Assembly: GCA_002748355.1 (NCBI GenBank)
Contig: PDSF01000026.1
Location: forward strand, 242,607 to 306,606
DNA length: 64,000 nt
Direction of reading: 5' to 3'
Source: Planctomycetota bacterium
GTDB lineage: Bacteria; Planctomycetota; UBA1135; GCA-002748355
Shown: positions 54,544 to 62,579 of the stretch, piece after piece
Layout: each line of letters starts with the position of its first letter
Position numbering within the stretch: the first letter of the stretch is position 1
The notes under the pieces: model-generated
Databases searched by the model: none
What the model saw: only the letters and a program-made list of their open reading frames with translations
What the model was told of the DNA's origin: nothing
Program-made: the position numbers and the translations under genes

Positions 54544-56391
54544 ATGAGCTTCGAAGTCCACATTCACGAACCGTCCGGTCACTCACAGCACATTGAAATC
54601 GAGGGCAGTAGCTTCTGGGTTGGGGCGGGGGAGGGGAATTGGGAACTCTCGCTGCCGGTTCCCAAGCTCTGGGGTGAGCTTTTCCACGTGCGGGCACAGG
54701 CTGGAGTTGTGCAGCTCCGGGCGGAGCCGGAGCTGCCGATTCCGATTCTGAGTGCTGGGGCCCAGGTGGGGACGCGCTACGAGCCTCTGCTGGAAGGTGA
54801 GATACTGACCCTTGGTGGCTTTCGCGTGGAAATCCTCTTGCAGGGGGCACCGGAGCCAGAGCCAGAGCTGCTTCCCGTCGAGGTGAGTCAGGGTGAGGAG
54901 TCGCTCGGGCTCGCCGATTGGTTCGAGCAGGTGGTCGAGCTCGCTGATCGGTTGGAGGCGGTGCACGAGATCGCAGATCTGGCTCGTTCCACTCTCGCGG
55001 GCGTGCTGGCAACGACACATGCCGATCGCGTCTATGTTGCGATCGAGACCGAAGGTGGGCAGCTCGGAGAGTGGTTCGAGTCGCGGGTCGGCGGCCAGTC
55101 ATCCTTCGGTATTAGCCGTTCCATGATCGAGCACGTGCGGCGGCACCGCGGGATCGTCTTTGTGCCCGAGTCCTCCAAAGACCCGGAGGTCGCGGATCTG
55201 CTCAGTATCCGCACCCACGGGATTCGGGCCTCGCTGGCGGTGCCGCTGCGCGCGCTGGGGCGAAGTGTCGGGGTTCTCTATGCCGACTGCATCGAGCCTG
55301 GGCGGCAGCTGGAGGCCTCGGACTTTCAGAAAGCGGCCTTGATCGGGAGGATGCTCGCAGGGGCGATCGGCGGTCGGCGGCTGGTGGAGAGCTTTCTCGA
55401 TAGCCGTTCGGATCGGGAGCTTCCTCCAGGGCTCAGGACGCGCAGCCCGGCCTGTCGTGAGATGGTGGAAAAGGCGCGGCTCTTCGCGCCCACCGACTAC
55501 ACGATTCTGATTCGGGGCGAGACCGGCGTTGGCAAGGACGTGCTTGCCTGCGCTCTGCACGAGATCAGTGGGAGGAGCGACGGCCCCTTCATTCCGGTTA
55601 ACTGTGCGGCGATCCCGGCGCAGCTGATGGAGAGCGAGCTCTTTGGCCACGTGAAGGGCAGCTTTACTGGGGCGACGGCGAACAAGGCCGGTTTCTTTGT
55701 CGCGGCCAGTGGTGGGACCCTCTTCCTCGACGAGATCGGGGATATGGAGCCTGAGCTGCAGGCCAAGATCCTGCGGGTGCTTGAAACACGCGAGGTGACG
55801 CCGGTCGGGGGGACGCAGTCACGCGGCGTCGATGTGCGGATCCTCGCAGCGACCCATCAGGATCTCGAGCGAATGGTGGGGGAAGGGAGTTTTCGGGAGG
55901 ATCTCTACTTCCGCATCCGGGAGCTGGAGCTGCTGATTCCGCCACTGCGCGAGCGGGTCGAGGATATCTTGGCCCTGGCGGAGGAGTTCCTTGTCCAGGC
56001 GGCGGATGAGCTGCCGCAGGTTCGCGGGCGGCCGCACTTGGCGCCGGAGGCCTCCCGGCTGCTGTTGGAACATTCGTGGCGGGGCAATGTGCGCGAGCTA
56101 CGGCACGCGATACGGACGGCCTTGATCAGGGCTGGCGGCAAGGAAGTGCAGGCGGAACACCTGGAGCTGCGAGACGGCTTCGGCGAAGCCTCGGCGCCGC
56201 CTCCTCTTGCTCAAGAGGAAGCTCCTGTTGCTGACGGGAGGAGCTATCGCGAGCGGCTAGCGGAGGAGGAGAAGCGTGCTCTACAGGATTCCCTGGAGCG
56301 AGCGGGGGGCAATGTCACCGAGGGGGCTCGGCTCTTCGGGCTCGCGCGGACGACCTACCGAGAAAAGCTGGTGAAGCACGGGCTGCTCTAG
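54544..56391 (+). CDS. Sigma-54 enhancer-binding protein: FHA-like, GAF, AAA+, Fis
   Basis: A 615-aa transcription activator. Residues 1-100 fold like an FHA domain, but the Arg and Ser of the phosphothreonine pocket are missing. Residues about 130-280 form a GAF-like sensor. Residues about 295-520 form the AAA+ motor: Walker A GETGVGKD (325-332), sigma-54 loop GSFTGA (372-377, usually GAFTGA), Walker B GGTLFLDE (390-397) and R-finger ELLIPPLRER. The last 45 residues are a Fis-type HTH (GGNVTEGARLFGLARTTYREK, split as GGNVTEGARLF and GLARTTYREK). ATG 54544 is chosen. It should activate sigma-54 promoters on a signal sensed by GAF. It is divergent from the kinase gene. Confidence 0.88.
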   Translation: MSFEVHIHEPSGHSQHIEIEGSSFWVGAGEGNWELSLPVPKLWGELFHVRAQAGVVQLRAEPELPIPILSAGAQVGTRYEPLLEGEILTLGGFRVEILLQGAPEPEPELLPVEVSQGEESLGLADWFEQVVELADRLEAVHEIADLARSTLAGVLATTHADRVYVAIETEGGQLGEWFESRVGGQSSFGISRSMIEHVRRHRGIVFVPESSKDPEVADLLSIRTHGIRASLAVPLRALGRSVGVLYADCIEPGRQLEASDFQKAALIGRMLAGAIGGRRLVESFLDSRSDRELPPGLRTRSPACREMVEKARLFAPTDYTILIRGETGVGKDVLACALHEISGRSDGPFIPVNCAAIPAQLMESELFGHVKGSFTGATANKAGFFVAASGGTLFLDEIGDMEPELQAKILRVLETREVTPVGGTQSRGVDVRILAATHQDLERMVGEGSFREDLYFRIRELELLIPPLRERVEDILALAEEFLVQAADELPQVRGRPHLAPEASRLLLEHSWRGNVRELRHAIRTALIRAGGKEVQAEHLELRDGFGEASAPPPLAQEEAPVADGRSYRERLAEEEKRALQDSLERAGGNVTEGARLFGLARTTYREKLVKHGLL

Positions 56392-56482
56392 GCGCGTGGT
56401 ACCGCTTTGGGGGTGGGCAGAGCGGAGGCTGACCTATGACCTGCGTCCGCGTTTGTCATCCTGCTAGCCTGCTAGCCGAGCC

Positions 56483-57370
56483 TTACGGCGCGACGACCAC
56501 CGAGGCTTCGACGCGGCGCTGTGCGAAGTCGTCCTTGGCGTTGACCTTGTCGACTTCCATGTCATGGCCCTCTGCATCTGCGAGAGCGAAGCGCCACGGC
56601 CCGGAGCCCACGCCCGGGATTTCGAAGCGTCCGTTCTCGTCGCTCACCGCCCTGCCGCGGAAGATGCCGGTCTCGTGAACAGCTACACGCACACCGGCGC
56701 TCGGCTTGTTGCCTTGGAATATGCGGCCGAAGAGACGGCGCGGCTGCGGAAGGACGAGGTTTTGTGGCCAACGCTTTTGCTGGCCAGGGCGAACCGATGC
56801 CGGGTCGATGCGGGGTAGATCCAAGTCCATCGTGATCGGCAGGGCCGAGATCTCGCTCTCTGTTTCGAGCTTGGGCAGGGCGCAGAGCCGGTAGAGTCCC
56901 GGAAGCAGCCCGTCGAGCTCATACTCGCCACTCGGCTGGCAGGCGGCGGTCACTGTGCCCTGCTGCTGATGAGCGCCTTTGCCGATCGGCACCAGCTGTA
57001 GGGCCACTGGCCAGGGTAGCTGGGCCAGGCTGCTCTCTTCGCCGGTCTCGATGCGGACCTTGCCGCTCATGTGCCAAGCTGCGACGCGCACGCCGCCTTC
57101 CTTGATCGGCTCCGAGCTGCTGCGCTCGGCGAGGCTGCTAGCTTGCGACGGGCGCTTAGCGTGCCCTGGCCGGAAGTCCCCGCGTCCTTCGTCGATCATG
57201 CGGCCCATCGCACGCTGGCGTTTGGCGAAGAGCTCTTCCTTGCGAGCGAGCTCCTTCTGTCCCTCGAAGGGTAGTTGTCCCTTCAGCGGTAGGATCTCGT
57301 CACCCAGAAGCGCAGCGCCTGCGCCAAAGAGGACGATAAGTCCGAACATGTAGTGCGATGGTTTGGTCAT
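56483..57370 (-). CDS. Membrane-anchored protein with carboxypeptidase-regulatory-like domain
   Basis: A 295-aa protein. One N-terminal helix (residues about 7-23) anchors it with the rest outside the membrane. A charged helix (about 35-65) is followed by two beta-sandwich domains; the last one (GRIFQGNKPSAGVRVAV, DENGRFEIPGVGSG) is a carboxypeptidase-regulatory-like repeat. The architecture is a small version of the 1174-aa protein at 17607-21131. ATG at 57370 is chosen; the frame is open to 57469. It is convergent with the sigma-54 regulator gene. Confidence 0.7.
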   Translation of the reverse strand: MTKPSHYMFGLIVLFGAGAALLGDEILPLKGQLPFEGQKELARKEELFAKRQRAMGRMIDEGRGDFRPGHAKRPSQASSLAERSSSEPIKEGGVRVAAWHMSGKVRIETGEESSLAQLPWPVALQLVPIGKGAHQQQGTVTAACQPSGEYELDGLLPGLYRLCALPKLETESEISALPITMDLDLPRIDPASVRPGQQKRWPQNLVLPQPRRLFGRIFQGNKPSAGVRVAVHETGIFRGRAVSDENGRFEIPGVGSGPWRFALADAEGHDMEVDKVNAKDDFAQRRVEASVVVAP

Positions 57371-57815
57371 GACCGTTCGGCGCTCAGTAGAGCATCTCGG
57401 GGAGCCCATAGGGCTTGGCGTCCGACACGAGGTCCAGAGGGCAGAGAATCTTAGCGCGTATATGCGCACTTATCAGCGTGCCTACTAGATCTCAATGTCA
57501 TATTCGTCTGGATCCTTTACGGAAGTGAAGTGGGAGGGGGCCGAGGCTTTCGTCTTTCACCATCACTTTCCTGCTGCCATGGGGGTGTCGGGCCCAAAGA
57601 TCTGTCCTTCGCGGCCTTTATTGGCGGCTGGCTAGGGGCTGGAAGGGCAGGCTGGGCCCGAAGCGCTCGGAGCCGCGCGAGGTGGAGCTTTCTCCTTTGG
57701 TCTCGCCGATGCGGAGAAACCGCATAGCCTGGTCGGCAGGTCGCGACTTCCAAGTTCTGGACTGCTAAGATCTTCCGCCCATCCGTCCAAGGCTGCCGAG
57801 ACGCTGAGACACCCC
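57371..57815. other. Divergent intergenic region, 445 bp
   Basis: This separates the anchored beta-sandwich gene (minus) from the sugar cassette (plus). It holds a near-palindrome (GCGC around TATA, about 57454-57467), a TTTCTCC/GGAGAAA inverted repeat with an 18-nt spacer near 57690-57722, and an AT-rich spot around 57495. A long antisense frame (57765-59582, minus) ends here but is an artefact of codon bias. Likely promoters in both directions. Confidence 0.4.
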
Positions 57816-58598
57816 GTGAAGCCTGCTCCCCGTGACATTGACCTCGTGATCCCCCTCTATAGGGAGCGAGAGAGCTTGCCGGCCCTGTTTTCGGCTTTGG
57901 GGCGGGAGCAGGGCTTGTTGGGGCAGGGCCGGGTTCTCTTTGTCGACGACGCTTCGGTCGATGGTAGTGGCGACAGTGTCGAAGCGGCCATCGCTCGGGG
58001 GCTGCCCTTTGCGGCGACTTTGCTGCGCCATAAGAAAAACCGCGGGCTCACGGCGGCCCTGCGCACCGGCTTCGAAGCTTCGAATAGCGATGCCCTTGGC
58101 TGGGTCGATGCCGATTTGAGCTATCCCATCGAGATCTTCGCCGAGCTGCGGCAGGCGTTGGCTGGCGGCGCCGGGCTCGCGATCAGTAGCCCTTGGCACC
58201 CTGAGGGCGAAGCCGTCGATGTCCCGCGGCTGCGGGTCCTGCTGAGCCGGGGGCTTTCGAGCCTCTATAGGATCCTCCATGACCCGCGCATCTATACCTG
58301 GTCGGGCATGGTGCGACTCTGGCGGAGGGAGCTTCTCGCGCGCTGCCTGCCGACCCGGCCTGGCCACCTCGGGGTTACCGAGAGTCTGGTTCGAGCGATC
58401 CAGCTTGGCGCTGAGGTGGTCGAGGTCCCGGCTCGCCTTGCTTGGGAGCCGGGTCGCAGGAGTGGTCTCCGCCTTGGCCCAGCGATTCGCGGCCACCTTG
58501 GGCTCCTGCGGGATGTGCTGCTCGATCGCCTTGAGCCGCCTGTCCTCACCCACGATTCTTCTTCGGGGGGCTCCCCGGATTCCTCCAAGGATGCTTGA
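57816..58598 (+). CDS. Glycosyltransferase family 2
   Basis: A 260-aa GT2 enzyme of the dolichyl-phosphate-mannose-synthase-like type, first gene of the sugar cassette. Seen: DLVIPLYRERESL, FVDDASVDGSGD, KNRGLTAALRTGFEA, and the metal-binding DAD in WVDADLSYP. It has no membrane helix, so it probably acts at the inner face of the membrane on a lipid or polysaccharide acceptor. GTG at 57816. The next gene begins 3 bp after its stop. Confidence 0.85.
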   Translation: MKPAPRDIDLVIPLYRERESLPALFSALGREQGLLGQGRVLFVDDASVDGSGDSVEAAIARGLPFAATLLRHKKNRGLTAALRTGFEASNSDALGWVDADLSYPIEIFAELRQALAGGAGLAISSPWHPEGEAVDVPRLRVLLSRGLSSLYRILHDPRIYTWSGMVRLWRRELLARCLPTRPGHLGVTESLVRAIQLGAEVVEVPARLAWEPGRRSGLRLGPAIRGHLGLLRDVLLDRLEPPVLTHDSSSGGSPDSSKDA

Positions 58599-58601
58599 GC
58601 C

Positions 58602-59828
58602 ATGAGCACTGTGCTGCGGCGCTTTGCCGATCTCCCTACCGACCGCAACGCCAGCGGGCGCAGCTTTGGCGCCGAGGAGCGTGGCTACCTCGAAGAGGTT
58701 CTGACTGCCGGATCTCTCAATTCCAACAGCGGCCAGATGGTCCGGCGTTTTGAAGAGCGCTGGGCTGAGCGCTGTGAGCGTGAGCATGCGATCTGCTGCA
58801 GCTCCGGCTCCTTCGCGGTTCAGGCGGCGATCGCGGCGCTTGAGCTGCAACCCGGGGATGAAGTCATCACAACGACGGTGACCGACTTTGGCGCCTTGGC
58901 GGCTGTCGTCTACGAGGGGCTGGTTCCGCGTTTCTGTGATGTCGATCCGGACACGTTGATGCCGACGGCGGCAACGATCGAAGAAGCCTGGACCGAGAAG
59001 GTTCGCGCTGTGGTGCTGACCCATCTCTTTGGACAGGCCGCGCGCATGGAAGAGGTGTCCCGCCTCTGCTGCGCTCGGGGCGTTAGTTTGATCGAGGACG
59101 CCGCGCAGGCGACCGAGAGTTTCGACCGCGGCACGCGTGCTGGGACGGTGGGGCGCCTGAGTTGCTGGTCCTTCCAGCAGGGAAAGCACATGTCCTGCGG
59201 CGAGGGGGGGGCCGTGACCTGTGCCGAGCCCGAACTGGCTCGACGGGTCCGGCTCTTCGTCAATAAGGCCTGGCCCTACGGCGAGCCCGATCCCGACCAC
59301 ATGTTCTTTGCGCCCAATGGACGTATGACCGAGCTCCAGGCCGCGGTGCTGCATGGGCAGCTCGACAAGCTCGATACGATGATCGCGGCACGGCGGGCAT
59401 CGGCCGATGCTTTCCTGGCGGAACTCGTGGGCCTGCGCGGCGTCGCCGCTCCCGAGCTTGAGGCCGGGGATCAGCACAGTTACTGGCGCCTCGGCCTCTG
59501 GGTCGACCCGGCGAGCGTCGAAGGAGGCGCAACGGCGCTGGGAGCCGCGCTGCGTGAGCTGGGCATTTCCTGTGCGCCGCACTATGTGGGACGGCCCGCC
59601 TTCGAACTGTTGGCGTTCCAGAAGCGCTTGTCTTTTGGCGGAAGTGGTTTCCCTTGGCGGCGCCCCGGCGAGCCTGAACTGCCGCTTGAGGACCGGAAGG
59701 ACTTCCCCGGCACGGTGCAGGGACTCGAGCGCGTGCTGGTCCTGCCCTGGAATGAGAGGATTTCTCCCGAACTCGGGGCCGAGCTCGGCCGGGCCGTGCG
59801 CGAAGCGGCAGAGGAGCTGGCGCGATGA
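58602..59828 (+). CDS. DegT/DnrJ/EryC1/StrS aminotransferase (WbpE-like)
   Basis: A 408-aa PLP-dependent sugar aminotransferase that converts a 3-keto-sugar nucleotide to a 3-amino sugar. The PLP Lys is Lys195 in SFQQGKHMSCGEGG; IEDAAQA gives the Asp that contacts the pyridine nitrogen; the Gln/Ser of the active-site loop are present. The next gene begins within its stop codon (ATGA), so it is coupled to the Gfo/Idh/MocA gene. Confidence 0.88.
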   Translation: MSTVLRRFADLPTDRNASGRSFGAEERGYLEEVLTAGSLNSNSGQMVRRFEERWAERCEREHAICCSSGSFAVQAAIAALELQPGDEVITTTVTDFGALAAVVYEGLVPRFCDVDPDTLMPTAATIEEAWTEKVRAVVLTHLFGQAARMEEVSRLCCARGVSLIEDAAQATESFDRGTRAGTVGRLSCWSFQQGKHMSCGEGGAVTCAEPELARRVRLFVNKAWPYGEPDPDHMFFAPNGRMTELQAAVLHGQLDKLDTMIAARRASADAFLAELVGLRGVAAPELEAGDQHSYWRLGLWVDPASVEGGATALGAALRELGISCAPHYVGRPAFELLAFQKRLSFGGSGFPWRRPGEPELPLEDRKDFPGTVQGLERVLVLPWNERISPELGAELGRAVREAAEELAR

Positions 59829-60829
59829 GTCGGCTGCGCCTTGGCATCCTCGGCACTGGTCGTATCGCTGGTGACTACCTAGCCGCCCTCGAAGAGGTTC
59901 CCGAGCTTGAACTCGCGGGGCTTTGTGATCTGCTGCCGGAACGAGTCGCGGCCCTGGGGGAGCGCTTCGGTGCTGCCCAGTATTCGAGCCTCGAGGCCAT
60001 GCTCGCGGCTGGCTCGCTCGATGCCGTGCTGGTGGCGACGCCTCCTAAGACCCACGAGTCGCTGGCTGTGCAGTGCCTTGCGGCGGGGCTGCACGTTTTG
60101 TGCGAGAAGCCCTTTGCCCTCGGTCTAGCCGCTGCGAAGAGAATGCTCTCGGCGGCGAAGCGGGCCCAGCGCACACTGACCATGTCGGCCAAGTTTCGGC
60201 ACGTGCCCGACGTGATCGAGGCCAAGGCCAAGATCGAGGCTGGCGCCCTCGGCAAGCTGGTTCTGGCTGAGAATAGTTTCACCGCCCCGGTTCCGATGCA
60301 GGGGCGCTGGAACGCTGACCCAGATATCGCGGGCGGCGGGGTGCTCATCGACAACGGCACGCACAGCGTTGATTTGATGCGTTACCTCTTCGGTGAAATC
60401 CGCTGGATCGAGGCGCTTCCTTGCGTTCCAGTTCAGGAGCTGCCAGTTGAGGATGGGGTGCGACTTCTTCTCGGTTGGGACAGTGGTCTGCTCGGACATG
60501 TGGACCTGTCGTGGTCACTCAGTAAGCACTCTGCCGAGTATTTGCTGGCGCACGGCGACCTTGCTTCGCTGGGGCTCGGCTGGGCTGGTTCTTGGAAGCA
60601 GCGCCGTGGCGATTCGGCAGCGCTGGCCTTTGGCAGCGGTTACGCCAAGCGTGTTGCCTTCGTTCGTCAGCTCGGGCATTTCGCCCGTCTAGCGCTTGGA
60701 GAGGAGCCCGCCCTGATCACTGAGCAAGCCATCCTGGCCAGTGTTGCTGTGGTCGAATGCGGCTATCGCAGTTTGGCGGCGGGGGGCGCGAGGGTCTCTG
60801 TGCCTATTGCGCAGGAGCTTGCATCCTGA
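59825..60829 (+). CDS. Gfo/Idh/MocA-family oxidoreductase (WbpB-like)
   Basis: A 334-aa NAD(P)-dependent sugar oxidoreductase. The Rossmann motif is GILGTGRIA (7-15), and the family signature EKP is at 94-96 (CEKPFAL). In the WbpB/WlbA pathway such enzymes oxidise the sugar C3 to a ketone for the aminotransferase. The start codon overlaps the stop of the aminotransferase. The acetyltransferase gene follows after 52 bp. WbpB identity is inferred from the neighbours. Confidence 0.85.
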   Translation: MSRLRLGILGTGRIAGDYLAALEEVPELELAGLCDLLPERVAALGERFGAAQYSSLEAMLAAGSLDAVLVATPPKTHESLAVQCLAAGLHVLCEKPFALGLAAAKRMLSAAKRAQRTLTMSAKFRHVPDVIEAKAKIEAGALGKLVLAENSFTAPVPMQGRWNADPDIAGGGVLIDNGTHSVDLMRYLFGEIRWIEALPCVPVQELPVEDGVRLLLGWDSGLLGHVDLSWSLSKHSAEYLLAHGDLASLGLGWAGSWKQRRGDSAALAFGSGYAKRVAFVRQLGHFARLALGEEPALITEQAILASVAVVECGYRSLAAGGARVSVPIAQELAS

Positions 60830-60881
60830 GGATCTAGCTTGGACGATTTTGCGGCGCTTAGCCCTGTAGGAGCCGGAGAAG

Positions 60882-61526
60882 ATGGCAACGCCGAAGATCC
60901 ACGAATCCGCGATCGTCGAAGATGAGGTCCAGATTGGCGATGACACTGCCGTCTGGAGTCACGTTCATATCCGCCCAGGCTCGAAGATCGGCAAGAGCTG
61001 CATTGTCGGCGAGAAGACCTATATCGCCTACGACGTCGTGATCGGCGATCTCTGCAAGATCAACGCCTTCGTCTACGTCTGTAATGGGGTCACCCTTGAG
61101 GACGGGGTGATGCTCGGTGCGCATACGACCTTCGCCAATGATCGCTTTCCGCGTGCCGCGAATTGGGACCTGGATGAGCTGCATCCGAGCGAGCCCACCG
61201 AGCACACCCTGCAGACCGTGGTTAAGCGAGGGGCCTCGCTCGGGGCCGGTGTCTGCGTTGGCCCCGGCATTACCATCGGGGAATACGCGATGGTCGGTAT
61301 GGCCAGTGTCGTGATCCATGACGTTGGTCCGCACCTGCTGGTCGCTGGCAACCCGGCGCGGCGCCTCGGCTACGTCTGCCGATGCGGCTGGCGTGTTGCG
61401 ACCTTCGTTCATGGCCCCGAGCAGGACCTGCGTGAGCAAGGGGTACCCTGCGGTCACTGCGGATCGACCCTGCGTTGGTCACTGACAGAGCACAAGATCG
61501 AGTGCCTGCGCGGCGAAAACAGCTGA
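60882..61526 (+). CDS. Left-handed beta-helix N-acetyltransferase (WbpD/WlbB-like)
   Basis: A 214-aa hexapeptide-repeat acetyltransferase. The repeats run from residue about 5 to 165 (VQIGDDTAVWSHVHI, IGEYAMVGMASVVIHDV, GNPARRLGYV), with the WbpD-type loop TTFANDRFPRA. The C-terminus adds a zinc-ribbon-like module (CRCGW, CGHCG), known in the same family. It acetylates the new 3-amino group. Together with the two preceding genes this makes a diacetamido or 3-acetamido sugar nucleotide. Confidence 0.88.
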   Translation: MATPKIHESAIVEDEVQIGDDTAVWSHVHIRPGSKIGKSCIVGEKTYIAYDVVIGDLCKINAFVYVCNGVTLEDGVMLGAHTTFANDRFPRAANWDLDELHPSEPTEHTLQTVVKRGASLGAGVCVGPGITIGEYAMVGMASVVIHDVGPHLLVAGNPARRLGYVCRCGWRVATFVHGPEQDLREQGVPCGHCGSTLRWSLTEHKIECLRGENS

Positions 61527-61542
61527 GTCCAGCTGGACGGCC

Positions 61543-62274
61543 TCAGCGTGGCCAGTAGCTGCGGATCGCGGGGACCTGGACGAACTGGTCTTCCTCGGCG
61601 ATCCATGCAGTGAGTTGCCCGCCGTAGACGCAGCCGGTGTCGAGGCCGCGGACCCGCTTCTTGGCTACGAGGCCGCGCCTGGCCCAGTGGCCAAAAACCA
61701 CTGTGGCTCGCCCCTTGTAGTGCTCGTCCCAAGGGGTGAAGGGGGGCTCGGGCTTGGGCCAGTCCCGTTTTGGGCGTCGGCCCTTCGCGTCGCAATAGCG
61801 CGCATGCAGAGGGAAGAGCTGCTCTTCATCGAAGGGTTGCTTGCTGTCGTAGCGCAGCCTGGTCCAGTGGTGGAGCCATTTGGGCCTCTTCCAGAGATCC
61901 GGGGGAACGGCTGCGTGGACGAGCCAGATGTCGTCTAGATCGAGGAAGACTGGCCACTTGCGGATCCACTTGCCAAAGCGGACGCGTTCGGGGTGGATGG
62001 AGAGTTCGGGGAGTTGCGGCCAGTCCTCGGGGTCGAGTTGCTTCTCTTTGAAGAAGCCTCGGCGCAGTAGCCAATACTCGTGGTTGCCGAGAACGCAGCG
62101 GCCCTTGTGTTTCTCGACGAGTTCGAGGACACGTCCGGCCCGAGTGCCGCGGCTGATCAGGTCGCCGACAAAGTAGAGTTGGTCGCCTTTGCCCAGCCCG
62201 ACGCGGTCGAGAAGGGCGTCGAGTTCGTCACCGCAACCTTGCACGTCACCGACGAAGATCCGCCGCTTGCCCAC
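61543..62274 (-). CDS. apaH: Bis(5'-nucleosyl)-tetraphosphatase (symmetrical), ApaH-like
   Basis: A 243-aa metallophosphatase, expected to split Ap4A into two ADP. Motifs in order: GDVQGCGDE, GDLISRGTRAG, GNHEYW, VHAAVPP, FGHWA and LDTGCVYGG. It is shorter than E. coli ApaH (280 aa). The GTG start at 62274 is the likely one; AAGGG lies about 10 bases upstream. It is convergent with the acetyltransferase gene, with only 16 bp between stops. Confidence 0.85.
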   Translation of the reverse strand: MGKRRIFVGDVQGCGDELDALLDRVGLGKGDQLYFVGDLISRGTRAGRVLELVEKHKGRCVLGNHEYWLLRRGFFKEKQLDPEDWPQLPELSIHPERVRFGKWIRKWPVFLDLDDIWLVHAAVPPDLWKRPKWLHHWTRLRYDSKQPFDEEQLFPLHARYCDAKGRRPKRDWPKPEPPFTPWDEHYKGRATVVFGHWARRGLVAKKRVRGLDTGCVYGGQLTAWIAEEDQFVQVPAIRSYWPR

Positions 62275-62579
62275 TGCGATTGTCCCTTTAGGCGGCTGTC
62301 CCTAAGCCGACTGTCCCTTGAAGCGGCGCCGTACAGGGAAACACCGACCTGGCGGTCGGTGCTTCCGGCTTCCGATCCCCGTGGGGAGGAACTCATGGCG
62401 CGGACCTCACGGCCATGCCTTTTGGAGGCTGTCCCCATGGATTCCTGGCGATGATACGCGGCTCCTGTGAATGGGACCAGTCCTGAGAAAGGAATGGGGC
62501 AAGAGCTCGCTTGCTGTTGGGCAGCCGACTGTTGACATCCCCCGCCGCAAGCGAGAGTTCGAACCGTGCGTGGTCTTGG
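62275..62579. other. Intergenic region, 305 bp
   Basis: The stretch lies between apaH and the radical SAM gene, both leftward. It contains the triple imperfect repeat at 62280-62326, near the apaH ribosome-binding site, and no coding region. The phrase AGAGTTCGAACC near 62553 resembles a tRNA T-loop but no cloverleaf can be built around it. Confidence 0.4.
62280..62326. repeat. Three imperfect 15-16-bp units upstream of apaH
   Basis: Three units beginning TTGTCCC or CTGTCCC and ending in AGGCGG, AGCCGA or AAGCGG follow one another in the apaH leader. They are more diverged than the other arrays. Confidence 0.55.

Noticed and set aside
57765..59582. A 605-codon open frame antisense to the GT2 and aminotransferase genes
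   Set aside because: Its product is Arg/Pro/Gly-rich without domains, while the sense strand encodes two clear enzymes. Long antisense frames are expected at this GC content.
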